From the NCBI GenBank assembly GCA_015472025.1, contig BNHL01000001.1:2267501-2331500 (forward strand): a stretch of 64,000 nucleotides of DNA, given 5' to 3'. Position numbers and translations under genes: made by a program. Shown one piece after another: positions 9,060 through 17,310 of the stretch. Source of the stretch: Cytophagales bacterium WSM2-2 (GTDB lineage: Bacteria > Bacteroidota > Bacteroidia > Cytophagales > Cyclobacteriaceae). The notes beneath the pieces are model-generated. The model did not search any database and was not told the origin of the DNA. It saw nothing but the letters and a program-made list of their open reading frames with translations. Numbering within the stretch: position 1 is the first letter of the stretch; the number at the start of each line of letters is the position of its first letter.

Positions 9060-9455
9060 ATGAATAAGCAAACCAGGCGTGCCTTTTTAGGTACTTCATT
9101 AGCAACGTTGAGCGCCTCAACAGCATTCGCTTCACCCCAGGCAAAATCACCTTTAATACATCATGTTTTTTTCTGGTTAAAGAACCCCGCTTCAAAAGAC
9201 GACTTGACGAAGCTTCTCGAAGGAATCAAGTCGTTGCAGAAAATTGAGGCGATCCAGGAGTTTAGAATTGGTGTGCCAGCCAAAACTCCCAAACGCGAAG
9301 TAATTGATGACACCTACGCAGTTTCACTTTTCACAACTTTTAAAGATGTGGCGGGACACAATGTATATCAGGACCATGCAATTCATAAAAAATTCGTGGA
9401 GAACTATTCTTCCTTATGGTCTAAAGTGCAGGTCTACGACTCCGTTGATGTTTAA
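9060..9455 (+). CDS. Dabb (stress-responsive A/B barrel) protein with Tat-like leader
   Basis: This 131-aa protein starts with a twin-arginine-like leader: 'TRRAFLGTSLATLSASTAFA' (residues 5-24). A dimeric alpha-beta-barrel (Dabb) domain follows. The motif 'PLIHHVFFWLKNPASKDDL' and the later 'YQDHAIHKKFVENYSSLWSKVQVYD' are characteristic. Export as a folded periplasmic protein is likely if the leader works. Dabb domains include small-molecule-binding proteins and some enzymes; no specific reaction can be assigned. It starts 34 bp after the two-component genes, so it may be the last gene of that transcript. Confidence 0.82.
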   Translation: MNKQTRRAFLGTSLATLSASTAFASPQAKSPLIHHVFFWLKNPASKDDLTKLLEGIKSLQKIEAIQEFRIGVPAKTPKREVIDDTYAVSLFTTFKDVAGHNVYQDHAIHKKFVENYSSLWSKVQVYDSVDV

Positions 9456-9456
9456 A

Positions 9457-9479
9457 CAAAAAAGGCCCCTTGCGGAGCC
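9457..9479 (-). terminator. Terminator of the peroxiredoxin gene
   Basis: Read on the minus strand, GGCTCC-GCAA-GGGGCC forms a 6-bp stem (one U-G pair) closed by a GNRA-type GCAA tetraloop, followed by seven T (A-run 9457-9463 on plus). It ends the peroxiredoxin transcript just past 9506 and sits between two convergent genes. Confidence 0.75.
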
Positions 9480-9505
9480 CCTTCGATCTAAAAACAAACT
9501 TCCGA

Positions 9506-10141
9506 TTACAAATTAGGTTGTGGTGTTGTGCGCAAGTAAGGCTTCACACGGTTGTGCCCTTTCGGGAATTTCGCAGGCACATCTTCGTCTTTTACTGCCG
9601 CAGTGATGATCACGTCTTCGCCATGCTTCCAGTTGGCCGGAGTAGCCACACTATACTTAGCTGTCAATTGTAAACTGTCAATAACCCGAAGTATCTCATC
9701 AAAATTTCTCCCGGTGGAGGCAGGGTAGGTAATAGTGAGTTTTACCTTCTTGTCGGGTCCAACAACGAATACCGAACGCACCGTGAACTTGTCGCTCACT
9801 TGCGGGTGGATCATATCGTACAGGTTTGAAACTTTAAATTCCGGGTCAGCAATGATCGGAAAGTTCACCTCTGTCTTTTGTGTTTCGTTGATGTCTCCAA
9901 TCCATTGAGAGTGTGAGGAAACTGAGTCTGTGCTTAAGGCAACTACTTTTACGTTGCGCCTATCAAATTCCGAGCGCAGTTTGGCTACTGCTCCCAGTTC
10001 GGTTGTACAAACCGGTGTGAAGTCAGCGGGATGTGAAAACAGAACGCCCCAGCCGCTGCCGAGCCATTCATGAAAACTGATTTTTCCTTCAGTTGTGTCG
10101 GCCTGAAAATCAGGCGCAATATCTCCTAAACGTACTGCCAT
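9506..10141 (-). CDS. 1-Cys peroxiredoxin (Prx6-type)
   Basis: This 211-aa thiol peroxidase reduces peroxides. The active site is 'PADFTPVCTTE' with Thr42 and peroxidatic Cys45. No other cysteine occurs in the protein, so it is a 1-Cys enzyme that needs an external reductant. The C-terminal extension 'TPANWKHGEDVIITAAVKDEDVP' is the AhpC-C/Prx6 hallmark, and the length matches Prx6-type bacterial enzymes. No signal peptide is seen, so it acts in the cytoplasm. It has its own terminator (9457-9479). Upstream lies an inverted repeat (10172-10194) next to the Rrf2-family regulator gene, which may control it. Confidence 0.95.
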   Translation of the reverse strand: MAVRLGDIAPDFQADTTEGKISFHEWLGSGWGVLFSHPADFTPVCTTELGAVAKLRSEFDRRNVKVVALSTDSVSSHSQWIGDINETQKTEVNFPIIADPEFKVSNLYDMIHPQVSDKFTVRSVFVVGPDKKVKLTITYPASTGRNFDEILRVIDSLQLTAKYSVATPANWKHGEDVIITAAVKDEDVPAKFPKGHNRVKPYLRTTPQPNL

Positions 10142-10171
10142 AAATGTTATTTTTTGTAAATATATATTTTA

Positions 10172-10194
10172 AAGTCTACAAATCTACTAGACTT
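10172..10194. promoter_or_regulatory. Inverted repeat upstream of peroxiredoxin (candidate operator)
   Basis: AAGTCTA (10172-10178) and TAGACTT (10188-10194) are perfect 7-bp inverted arms with a 9-nt spacer, 31-53 bp upstream of the peroxiredoxin start codon. A candidate minus-strand -7 element (TATATTTA) lies between the repeat and the gene. The neighbouring Rrf2 regulator is the obvious candidate ligand; that link is inference. Confidence 0.5.
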
Positions 10195-10256
10195 ATAAGA
10201 AATAAAATGTTACAAAAGATACAGGGGCGGATCAAATGATTTGTTATGGATTTGGG

Positions 10257-10691
10257 CTATTTGGCCCCGAGTGCCTTCTCGCGCTTCAGGATTTTGTCAA
10301 GGGTGCTGCCTCCGAGGATAGCTAATGTTTCGTCACGTACTTTAATGAAAGCATCGCGGATTCCGCAGGTTTTTTCTATGCGGCATTCCTCGCATCGCTC
10401 GTAGTAGTTCAGTGATACACAGGAAAGCATGGCGATTGCCCCATCCATGAGGCGGATTACATCCATAAGGTTGACATCGGAGGGCTTCCGGTTGAGGTAA
10501 TAGCCTCCGCCTTTTCCTTTTTTGCTGTGAAGGACTTTGGCATTACGCAACTCCAAAAGGATGGCTTCGAGGAATTTCTTGGGGATATGTCTTTTTTCAG
10601 CAATCTCGCTGATGTGAACAGGCCCTTGCTGATATTTATCTGCTAAATAAACCAACGCGTGGATGGCGTACTTACATTTTTTTGAAAGCAT
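10257..10691 (-). CDS. Rrf2-family transcriptional regulator
   Basis: This 144-aa winged-helix regulator of the Rrf2/IscR/CymR family begins MLSKKCKYAIHALVYLA. The wing motif 'KGKGGGYYLNR' lies at 58-68. Cysteines at 91, 100, 103 and 109 sit in the region where IscR and NsrR hold their [Fe-S] ligands. The spacing (C-x8-C-x2-C-x5-C) is not that of IscR, so cluster binding is possible but unproven. It lies 115 bp upstream of, and co-directional with, the peroxiredoxin gene, which suggests a redox or sulfur role. It is transcribed away from tRNA-Thr. Confidence 0.92.
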   Translation of the reverse strand: MLSKKCKYAIHALVYLADKYQQGPVHISEIAEKRHIPKKFLEAILLELRNAKVLHSKKGKGGGYYLNRKPSDVNLMDVIRLMDGAIAMLSCVSLNYYERCEECRIEKTCGIRDAFIKVRDETLAILGGSTLDKILKREKALGAK

Positions 10692-10739
10692 GGCACAATT
10701 TATACTTTTTGAGACTAATTTTAATTCTTAGGCGACCAA

Positions 10740-10811
10740 GCCGAGGTAGCTCAGGGGTAGAGCAGCTGATTCGTAATCAGCAGGTCGTGGGTTCAAATCC
10801 CATTCTCGGCT
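10740..10811 (+). tRNA. tRNA-Thr (CGT anticodon)
   Basis: A 72-nt cloverleaf folds fully: acceptor GCCGAGG/TCTCGGC, D stem GCTC/GAGC, anticodon stem GCTGA/TCAGC around loop TTCGTAA, and T stem GTGGG/CCCAT. The anticodon is CGT, so it reads ACG. Discriminator is T and CCA is not encoded. A TTG (10682-10684) and a near-consensus TACTTTTTG (10703-10711) precede it and overlap the start of the divergent Rrf2 gene. Confidence 0.96.
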
Positions 10812-10827
10812 CTAATTTTTTTGCACA

Positions 10828-11280
10828 TTGATAGTTTCTAAGCCGCAGACAAATACGATTGTCTCTTTTTCTCTCTTCCTGGTCATTACGATTGTCGTCA
10901 CATCCATGAACCTGTTGGTGGTACTGAAGGTCCCGCAGGCTGCCTGGTACAATTATGCCATCGTGGTCGTGCTAATACCCATCGGCACTTTCGTACTCTA
11001 CAAGATTTTCATTCGATATAAGATTCTCCGTTTCGGGAACAATCAAATTCAGATTGACTACCCCGTCATGAGACAGACAAAAAAGTACTCCCTTGACGAA
11101 ATAGAAGCCTGGCGTGAGAATAAGGTCAAGACCGGGAAGACTTCGGAGTACAAAGAACTTCAGATTCTTTTCAAAGACAAGAATAATCTCAGCGTAGGGC
11201 ACCGGGAACACACGGAATATGCCCGAATGGTGCAGTATCTTGCTCAGAAAGCACCCCGGAAAAAAGCCGCAGCGAGCTGA
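10828..11280 (+). CDS. Small two-helix membrane protein, PH-like C-terminus (hypothetical)
   Basis: This protein of about 150 aa has two hydrophobic helices near 13-33 and 40-60. A soluble domain follows with the pattern 'IRYKILRFGNNQIQIDYPVMRQTKKYSLDEIEAWRENKVKT'-like strands (split over 65-105), which resembles the bacterial PH-type membrane domain. The only start giving the full first helix is TTG at 10828; the next in-frame ATG is inside that helix. It lies 17 bp after tRNA-Thr and could be co-transcribed with it. No function is assigned. Confidence 0.6.
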   Translation: MIVSKPQTNTIVSFSLFLVITIVVTSMNLLVVLKVPQAAWYNYAIVVVLIPIGTFVLYKIFIRYKILRFGNNQIQIDYPVMRQTKKYSLDEIEAWRENKVKTGKTSEYKELQILFKDKNNLSVGHREHTEYARMVQYLAQKAPRKKAAAS

Positions 11281-11311
11281 TTGGTAAAGTTTCAAAACCT
11301 TTTTACTTTTG
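11281..11311 (+). promoter_or_regulatory. Bacteroidota-type promoter for tRNA-Leu(GAG)
   Basis: TTG (11281-11283), 20 nt, then TACTTTTG (11304-11311) matches the TTG-N19/21-TAnnTTTG consensus of the Bacteroidota primary sigma factor. It lies 35 nt before the tRNA. Confidence 0.65.
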
Positions 11312-11345
11312 CCGTCCCTTAAAACTCGAACGAGAGTTTAAATAT

Positions 11346-11427
11346 GCCCAGGTGGTGAAATTGGTAGACACGCTACTTTGAGGGGGTAGTGCCGCAAGGT
11401 GTGCTGGTTCGAGTCCAGTTCTGGGCA
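11346..11427 (+). tRNA. tRNA-Leu (GAG anticodon)
   Basis: This is an 82-nt class II tRNA with acceptor GCCCAGG/TCTGGGC, a long variable arm (TAGTGCCGCAAGGTGT region), and T loop GTTCGAGTC. The anticodon loop TTTGAGG gives anticodon GAG (codons CTC/CTT). Discriminator is A; CCA is not encoded. Confidence 0.95.
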
Positions 11428-11428
11428 C

Positions 11429-11460
11429 AAAAAAGGTTGTTGAACAAACAACCTTTTTTA
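11429..11460. terminator. Bidirectional terminator after tRNA-Leu(GAG)
   Basis: GGTTGTT (11435-11441) pairs with AACAACC (11447-11453) and is flanked by A6 and T6. It can serve both the tRNA and the leftward lipoprotein gene ending at 11479. Confidence 0.85.
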
Positions 11461-11478
11461 TTGCCCACCGGGGAAAGG

Positions 11479-12507
11479 TTAATCTTTACATTCGCTGTCA
11501 TCCCTTGTTTTAAAATTCGACCTTAAAGAGCTAGGAACCACATACACTTTATCACGGTTAGGCCAACTTAACTCCATTACTTGTTGATAACCATCGAATC
11601 GAGATAACGTTACTTCCCCCAGTACATACGATATTTTACTGCTATCAATATTAATTTTCTTCCTGAATGACTCGAATTTTGTTTCCCCGATATATCCTGG
11701 ATATTCTATCCTGGTAATGGCTGTAGCGCCTATTACGTAAGAGGTCGGACACGATCGAGGAAAATAAAAGTCTCCGGGCTTATCCGGATCTTGGGTAATT
11801 TCTAACCAACTACTGTCAATTTCAGAGTTTGAGCAGTTGACCTCAAAGACTAGCCCCTCTTCAGTTATCTGGCACACGCGATCGTCTGTAAAATAGAGAT
11901 GAAGATCATCAATGAGCTTGCTGAATGGAGAAGTACCTACACAGGCAAAACTATTATTGCCTATCATCTTCCGGAAAATAAATTTAGCTACAGCAGAATC
12001 TTTAGGTACTGATTCAGGGTTTTCAATTTGTCCCGCAACCTGATCCGTGTCAACAAGGTCAAGCCCACCGTAAATCAGTTTTGTGAGGGACCCAACTTTT
12101 ATATTATATAGATAAATCCCCAAATCAGTTACCAATGCAGCCCCGTTACCTTGTTGTTTTTCCCGAAGGATAAAAAATAAATATTCCTTTTTCCGGATTT
12201 GGATACGCTCAATCCGATTGAGCGCTTTCACGTAGTAGAATTCATCTTTCAGAATTTGCTGGTCAGAGATGACCGAATCATTTTTCGTAATTTGAAAGAA
12301 GAATCCAGTCATATTTCCTGCGGTTTGCATAAAAATTTTAGCGCTGTAATTGGAGGCATCAACAGTGAAGGAGAGTGAGTCAATTCCTTTGATCGACACA
12401 TGCTGCTGCTCTGTTTTTACCACTTCCTGGTTGTTTTCTGCTTTCCTTGAAAGACATCCAGAGCACAAGAGAATGAGAAGGGCAGTTGCTATCGAAAGTA
12501 ATTTCAT
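11479..12507 (-). CDS. Lipoprotein of unknown function
   Basis: This 342-aa protein carries a clear lipoprotein signal: MKLLSIATALLILLCSGC, with the acylated Cys at 18. The mature part is rich in beta strands with regular hydrophobic/aromatic spacing and has no recognised catalytic motif. It is a single gene between two tRNA-Leu genes, with a shared terminator downstream and about 265 bp of non-coding DNA upstream that contains only the tRNA-Leu(CAG) promoter. No family was recognised. Confidence 0.7.
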   Translation of the reverse strand: MKLLSIATALLILLCSGCLSRKAENNQEVVKTEQQHVSIKGIDSLSFTVDASNYSAKIFMQTAGNMTGFFFQITKNDSVISDQQILKDEFYYVKALNRIERIQIRKKEYLFFILREKQQGNGAALVTDLGIYLYNIKVGSLTKLIYGGLDLVDTDQVAGQIENPESVPKDSAVAKFIFRKMIGNNSFACVGTSPFSKLIDDLHLYFTDDRVCQITEEGLVFEVNCSNSEIDSSWLEITQDPDKPGDFYFPRSCPTSYVIGATAITRIEYPGYIGETKFESFRKKINIDSSKISYVLGEVTLSRFDGYQQVMELSWPNRDKVYVVPSSLRSNFKTRDDSECKD

Positions 12508-12732
12508 CTTTTGGCAATGTTGAATGAGAGACTAAAATAGCAATGACAAGTGAGCAAGAATTTGGTAATGAGCTGAGTACAGGTATAACTGAGTGAACGG
12601 CCATAATTGCTAAGTAGACTCCAAAATAAATGGTAGACATGCTCTGGACGTTGAGCGCAACTGTGGTTATTATTCTAACAGCGAAATTCCATCAACTTTA
12701 AATGTTAGTTAGAGACATTGTAGAAAATAATA

Positions 12733-12740
12733 TATTTTTG
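12733..12740 (+). promoter_or_regulatory. -7 promoter element for tRNA-Leu(CAG)
   Basis: TATTTTTG fits the Bacteroidota TAnnTTTG -7 consensus and lies 34 nt before the tRNA. The upstream -33 element is weak (TTAG at the expected distance). Confidence 0.5.
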
Positions 12741-12773
12741 CACGATTTTATTTCAAAACGCCCCGTTTTTAAA

Positions 12774-12860
12774 GCCGAAGTGGTGAAATTGGTAGACACG
12801 CACGTTTCAGGGGCGTGAGCCGTAACAGGTGTGCGGGTTCGAGTCCCGCCTTCGGCACCA
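12774..12860 (+). tRNA. tRNA-Leu (CAG anticodon), CCA encoded
   Basis: This is a class II tRNA with acceptor GCCGAAG/CTTCGGC, long variable arm and T loop GTTCGAGTC. Anticodon loop TTTCAGG gives CAG (codon CTG). Discriminator A is followed by genomic CCA (12858-12860), which the other three tRNAs here do not have. Confidence 0.95.
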
Positions 12861-12869
12861 GATAAAGAT

Positions 12870-12905
12870 AAAAGTCATCCAATAACAGGGTGACTTTTGT
12901 TTTTT
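12870..12905 (+). terminator. Terminator of tRNA-Leu(CAG)
   Basis: AAAAGTCATCC (12870-12880) pairs with GGGTGACTTTT (12888-12898) over 11 bp with one wobble and a 7-nt loop, followed by a T-rich tract. Confidence 0.85.
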
Positions 12906-12935
12906 AGACTCGAATGATCTGAAGACTATGTACAT

Positions 12936-12960
12936 AAAAAAAGCTGCCCTCCCGAGCAGC
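12936..12960 (-). terminator. Terminator of the DUF4890-like gene
   Basis: On the minus strand GCTGC pairs with GCAGC around an 8-nt loop (12943-12960), followed by seven T (A-run 12936-12942 on plus). It lies 22 bp beyond the stop of the gene at 12982. Confidence 0.8.
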
Positions 12961-12981
12961 TTTTTCAAACGACTCACCAAA

Positions 12982-13353
12982 CTAAATTCTACCCCTTCTT
13001 CCCTTTCTCCTTTCTGCTAACTCCTGCTTCGCAGTTTGAAAAGCCTGCTGTTGTTCCGGAGTCAATATTGTTTTGAAATCAGCTTCGCGTTCTTTTTCAT
13101 TGGCACGCAATTCTTCGTGTAAAGTCTTGGTATTGTTTGCATCCTCAGTTCGGGCTTCCTGATTTAGCTTGGCGTACTTCAGGTTGACATCGTAAATCCT
13201 GGTTTTCTGGTCGTCAGTCAACTTAAGTTTCTTCGTCATCCATGTAGTAATGGCTTCGGCTCTTTGCTCCGGTGTTCTTGAAGCGGCTTGCCTTTGGGCA
13301 AAGCCCATCACGCCAACCAGGATAAGAAATCCTGAAAGAATTAATTTCTTCAT
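12982..13353 (-). CDS. Periplasmic Spy/CpxP- or DUF4890-like helical protein
   Basis: This 123-aa protein has a signal peptide (MKKLILSGFLILVGVMGFAQ). A charged all-helical region follows, including 'RTPEQRAEAITTWMTKKLKLTDDQKTRIYDVN'-type helices (split over 26-58) and 'ILTPEQQQAFQTAKQELAERR'. This is the two-LTxxQ-like helix layout of Spy/CpxP and of DUF4890 proteins common in Bacteroidota. It ends with a basic tail (RRKGRRGRI). Spy-type proteins are periplasmic chaperones; whether this one is cannot be read. It has its own terminator. Confidence 0.75.
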   Translation of the reverse strand: MKKLILSGFLILVGVMGFAQRQAASRTPEQRAEAITTWMTKKLKLTDDQKTRIYDVNLKYAKLNQEARTEDANNTKTLHEELRANEKEREADFKTILTPEQQQAFQTAKQELAERRKGRRGRI

Positions 13354-13417
13354 AGTAGTAAATATTGAATTGTGCCTCTTAGAGAAGAGGCTAGTGCAAG
13401 GGTTTAAAGCGCCCGTA

Positions 13418-14827
13418 TTATTTTTTTACGAGGGCGACCACGTTTTCTACGTGCACTGTGTGTGGGAACATATCCACAGGCTGAACAGCGGTGATGGAAT
13501 ATTTTTCCGACAGTATTTTCAGGTCGCGTGCTTGTGTGGCAGGATTGCAGCTCACATAAACAATTTTTTGCGGCTCGGCTTTCAACAGCATCCGGCAAAC
13601 GTCTTCGTGCATGCCTGCACGGGGAGGATCCGTAATCACCATATCCGGTCGACCATGAGTCGCAAGAAAATCATCGCTTAACAGATCTTTCATGTCACCG
13701 GAGAAGAACTCCGTGCTTGAAATTCCATTCAATGAAGAATTGATTTTGGCGTCTTCAACGGCAGCTTCCACGTATTCAAGTCCAACTACTTTTTTTGCAC
13801 TCCCGGCAACAAAGTTGGCAATAGTTCCCGTGCCGGTGTAGAGGTCATAGACCAATTCATTCCCCGAAAGGGTAGCCATTTCAAATGCAATTTGATAGAG
13901 CCTGTGTGCCTGTTGTGAATTAGTTTGGTAAAATGATTTTGGGCCAACCCTGAACTGCAACAATTTATTTCCTTGAGGTGAGGGCATCGTCTCCACAATG
14001 AATGGATTGCCCTTCCAGCAATTGATATCCAGGTCACTGAATGTGTCGTTCTTTTTTCCGTTGATGATGTAATTCAGCGAAGTAGCTTCCGGGAATTGAT
14101 TCGCAATAGCGGAAAGGATTTTTTCTGTCCATTCCATTTTATCATAAGTCACCTGTAAAATAACCATGACCTCACCGGTATTTGCTGTGCGAATGGTAAG
14201 CGTACGCAGGAATCCAATTTGTTTTCGCAGGTCAAAAAAAGGAATGTTGTTTTGAAGGGCAACTTCCCTCGCGAGCAGCCGGATGGCATTAGAAGGATGA
14301 GGTTGCAGAAAACATTCGCTCACATCGAACACTTTATCGTACATCTTTGGAATGTGATAGCCGAGGCCTGGCAATCCGAAATTCTCTTCACTCATTTCTT
14401 CTTTCGTGAGCCAGCGATTGGCCGTGAAAGTAAAATCCAGTTTATTTCTGTAATGCTTTGTGTTAGCAGAACCAACGATCGGTTTGACCGGAGGCAATTC
14501 CAATCCACCAATGCGCTCGAGGTTATCAATCACCTGCTGGTGTTTATACTGTAACTGTGCTTCATAATTGATGTGTTGCCATGAGCACCCTCCGCAAGTA
14601 CCAAAGTGAGAACAGAAGGGCTGCATGCGGTTGGGCGAATGACTTTTGATCTTCACCGTTCTGCCTTCCAGAAAATTGCTTTTGATTTTAGTCAATTGAA
14701 TATCAACAGTATCGCCCGGGGCGCAACCCTGGGTAAAAACCACAAGGCCGTTGTAGTGTGCAATACACTTGCCCTCGGCTGCCATGGTTTTCACCAAAAT
14801 GTCTTCCAGTATATCTCCTTTTTTCAT
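13418..14827 (-). CDS. rlmD: 23S rRNA (uracil-C5)-methyltransferase RlmD-like
   Basis: This 469-aa enzyme has an N-terminal TRAM-like domain. An iron-sulfur cluster motif, C-x5-C-x2-C (CSHFGTCGGC), lies near 72-81. A C-terminal Rossmann SAM methyltransferase domain follows, with 'VYDLYTGTGTIANFVAG', the catalytic 'DPPRAGMHEDV' and the nucleophile motif 'KIVYVSCNPATQARDL'. This is the RumA/RlmCD family, which methylates U1939 (and U747 in some enzymes) of 23S rRNA. Position specificity is assumed from the family. The gene is monocistronic, with a divergent promoter region toward 14998. Confidence 0.93.
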   Translation of the reverse strand: MKKGDILEDILVKTMAAEGKCIAHYNGLVVFTQGCAPGDTVDIQLTKIKSNFLEGRTVKIKSHSPNRMQPFCSHFGTCGGCSWQHINYEAQLQYKHQQVIDNLERIGGLELPPVKPIVGSANTKHYRNKLDFTFTANRWLTKEEMSEENFGLPGLGYHIPKMYDKVFDVSECFLQPHPSNAIRLLAREVALQNNIPFFDLRKQIGFLRTLTIRTANTGEVMVILQVTYDKMEWTEKILSAIANQFPEATSLNYIINGKKNDTFSDLDINCWKGNPFIVETMPSPQGNKLLQFRVGPKSFYQTNSQQAHRLYQIAFEMATLSGNELVYDLYTGTGTIANFVAGSAKKVVGLEYVEAAVEDAKINSSLNGISSTEFFSGDMKDLLSDDFLATHGRPDMVITDPPRAGMHEDVCRMLLKAEPQKIVYVSCNPATQARDLKILSEKYSITAVQPVDMFPHTVHVENVVALVKK

Positions 14828-14997
14828 GTCGTGTCAAATCCGTTATCAGGGCTGTGTGAAAATTTTAGTTCTTGCAGTCCGTGTCTTTTAATCCTTCAAA
14901 TCGTTACCCGTTAAGCTCCTTATTTGAGCGGGCAAAATTACTGAAACATGGGGGTTTTAGGCATCGGCTCAAATAGTTATCTTTCGAAACTGACCCT

Positions 14998-17310
14998 ATG
15001 AAAAAATCATTTTTTGTTTCGCTTTTGTTGATAGCGCTTCCGGTCTACGCTTCACACATTGTAGGAGGCGAATTTGAACTGCTTCATATTGCGGGGTATT
15101 CCTACCAGCTCAATATGGTGCTCTATTTTGATGACATTAATGGCAATCCTGGGGCTTTAGATCAGATAGTCAATGCTTCCGTTTATAGAAAGCGTGATAA
15201 CTTCCCGATCTCGGGTTTTACCTTATCACTGGTTTCACGTACACGTGTCGCCTATTCACAACCAGCCTGCACAACAGGATCCCTGCAAACGGACAGAATA
15301 CTGTATTCAGCCATGGTTACACTTTCACCGGATATTTACAATGATCCGGACGGTTACTATATTTCCTGGCAGCGTTGCTGCAGAAATTATTCCATCACCA
15401 ATATTTATAGTGAAGCTGGAGGTTCCAGAGCAGCGGGCCAGACATTTTATATGGAATTCCCGCCGGTAGTTAAAAACGGGCAACCTTTTGTCAATTCATC
15501 ACCACACCTGTTTCCTCCCCTGAGTGATTATGCCTGCCCTGGCAGACCCTATTTTGTGAATTTTGCAGGCGTGGATGATGACGGTGATTCCATTGCTTAC
15601 TCTTTGACGACTCCATTAAATACAAAAACACCAGACCCCCTTCCTGTTGCTTCACCCGGTCCGTATCCCGATGTTTTATGGAGACCCGGTTATAGCCTCA
15701 ATAATATTATTGGTGGCTCTCCTGATCTGGCAATAAGCCCTGATGGACTTTTGACTTGCAAAGCCACCAAGGTAGGCTTGTTTGTTTTTGCAGTGCGAGC
15801 CGTCGAATATCGAAATGGAATTAAGATAGGAGAGACGCGCAGGGATTTTCAGATGCTTGTGGTAGATGGTTGTCAGCCGGATCAGCCGCCAGTGATCACT
15901 GGAAAAAAATTGACGGATGCTACGTTCAGTTATGTGAAAAATATGAATGTCAGTTTTCTCCCTTCAGTAGCCGATGGTGATCGCTGCATCGTAGTGCAAG
16001 TATCAGACCCGGATACAAATGATCCACTGCATAATAACCAGCAGAAAGTAACTATTAAGGCGGTGGCTTTGAATTTCAGGGGGAAGGATGTTACAGGAAT
16101 TCTTCCCAGTGTGACCACCGCATCGTTGATCAATGGAAGCACGAGAGAATTCAGGATTTGCTTTCCACCATGTCCGTTTATTAATGCACCTTACCAAATA
16201 GGGATTGTGGCTTATGATGATGCCTGCAGTCTACCGATGACAGATACTTTGAAAATTCTGGTGAATCAACCTACACCCCCGAATGCAAACGCTTATTTTC
16301 TGCCGGAAAAGAAAATAACAGCACAGCTTTTCGAAGGGCAGTCAGGTTCGTGGCCTTTCACCGCAGTAGACCCCGATGGCGACTTTCTGAATATATCGTT
16401 GATCAACGATGGATTCTCGTTAGCGAATGTGGGGATGAATTTTACTTTCACCCGCACACCTGGCAACGCCAGTGGAGCGATTAGCTGGAATGCCAACTGC
16501 AAGAACTTTGAATTCAGTAAGAAGAAAGATTTCACAATTAAGGTATTAGTGGATGACGATGACAAGTGTAAAATTGTTCACTATGATACTGTTGTCTATC
16601 ATTTGAATGTAGTCTTGCCCAAGCTCAATCCCAAAGTCAGGATTTACAGTGAAGATGGCTCACAAGACCTGACTTCTGCTACCATTAGCATGAATCTGGG
16701 ACACATTGGGCTTGACATAATAGGCACAGACACGGATGTTACAGAAATTGATTCACTCACCCTCAGTCTTTTGAGTGCAACAGGTAGTGCCACTCCCGAT
16801 GGGTACAACTTTGCCAGCGCCTCGGGCTTTCACTTTGTAGAGTCCAAATTTACCTGGGATCCGAGCTGCGCGATTTTCCAGGAGGGGAATTACAGTAACG
16901 ATTACACATTGAAATTCATGGTGGCTAATGAGCATTGCAAATCACCCATCGCAGATACAGCGTTCGTTAAGATCAATATCAAAGACCTCGATGCCAAAGA
17001 CGAGGGTTTTCTGCCGAGCAACGTGATCACCACATTCCCCGATCACTGCAACGATTTCTTTGCCATCGAAGGATTTGAGGGAGAGCCTGAGTGTAGTGGT
17101 CAGAATCGCTCGCCGGTGTTACCACCTCCCGATAATTGCACCAACCGTTTTGAGCACGTACGGATTTACGACCGGTGGGGCAAGCAGGTGTTTGCGAGTG
17201 ACGACCGGAAATTCCGGTGGTATGCTGCCAATGAAGCAGCGGGAGTCTATTATTATGTGCTCTATTTTACGAAGAACAAGTACAAGAGCGCAATCACAGT
17301 AATTCACTAG
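14998..17310 (+). CDS. Large secreted protein with gliding-type (T9SS type B) C-terminal domain
   Basis: This 770-aa exported protein starts with a signal peptide (MKKSFFVSLLLIALPVYA) and then 'SHIVGGEFELLHIAGYSYQL'. That opening is widely seen in Bacteroidota gliding-motility-associated surface proteins. Cadherin/PKD-like beta domains with acidic loops such as 'DPDGDFLNI' and 'DDDGDSIAY' follow. The last ~80 residues, with 'FEHVRIYDRWGKQVFAS' and 'AGVYYYVLYF', are the type-B sorting domain (TIGR04131-like) recognised by the type IX secretion system. The region before the CTD is unusually rich in cysteine. The protein is probably displayed on the surface or secreted; ligand unknown. It overlaps the convergent neighbour by 4 bp. 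Confidence 0.88.
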   Translation: MKKSFFVSLLLIALPVYASHIVGGEFELLHIAGYSYQLNMVLYFDDINGNPGALDQIVNASVYRKRDNFPISGFTLSLVSRTRVAYSQPACTTGSLQTDRILYSAMVTLSPDIYNDPDGYYISWQRCCRNYSITNIYSEAGGSRAAGQTFYMEFPPVVKNGQPFVNSSPHLFPPLSDYACPGRPYFVNFAGVDDDGDSIAYSLTTPLNTKTPDPLPVASPGPYPDVLWRPGYSLNNIIGGSPDLAISPDGLLTCKATKVGLFVFAVRAVEYRNGIKIGETRRDFQMLVVDGCQPDQPPVITGKKLTDATFSYVKNMNVSFLPSVADGDRCIVVQVSDPDTNDPLHNNQQKVTIKAVALNFRGKDVTGILPSVTTASLINGSTREFRICFPPCPFINAPYQIGIVAYDDACSLPMTDTLKILVNQPTPPNANAYFLPEKKITAQLFEGQSGSWPFTAVDPDGDFLNISLINDGFSLANVGMNFTFTRTPGNASGAISWNANCKNFEFSKKKDFTIKVLVDDDDKCKIVHYDTVVYHLNVVLPKLNPKVRIYSEDGSQDLTSATISMNLGHIGLDIIGTDTDVTEIDSLTLSLLSATGSATPDGYNFASASGFHFVESKFTWDPSCAIFQEGNYSNDYTLKFMVANEHCKSPIADTAFVKINIKDLDAKDEGFLPSNVITTFPDHCNDFFAIEGFEGEPECSGQNRSPVLPPPDNCTNRFEHVRIYDRWGKQVFASDDRKFRWYAANEAAGVYYYVLYFTKNKYKSAITVIH

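Noticed and set aside
13250..13681. Plus-strand 143-aa frame antisense to rlmD and the DUF4890-like gene
   Set aside because: It overlaps two strongly supported genes and a terminator, and has no family motif; it is a shadow frame.
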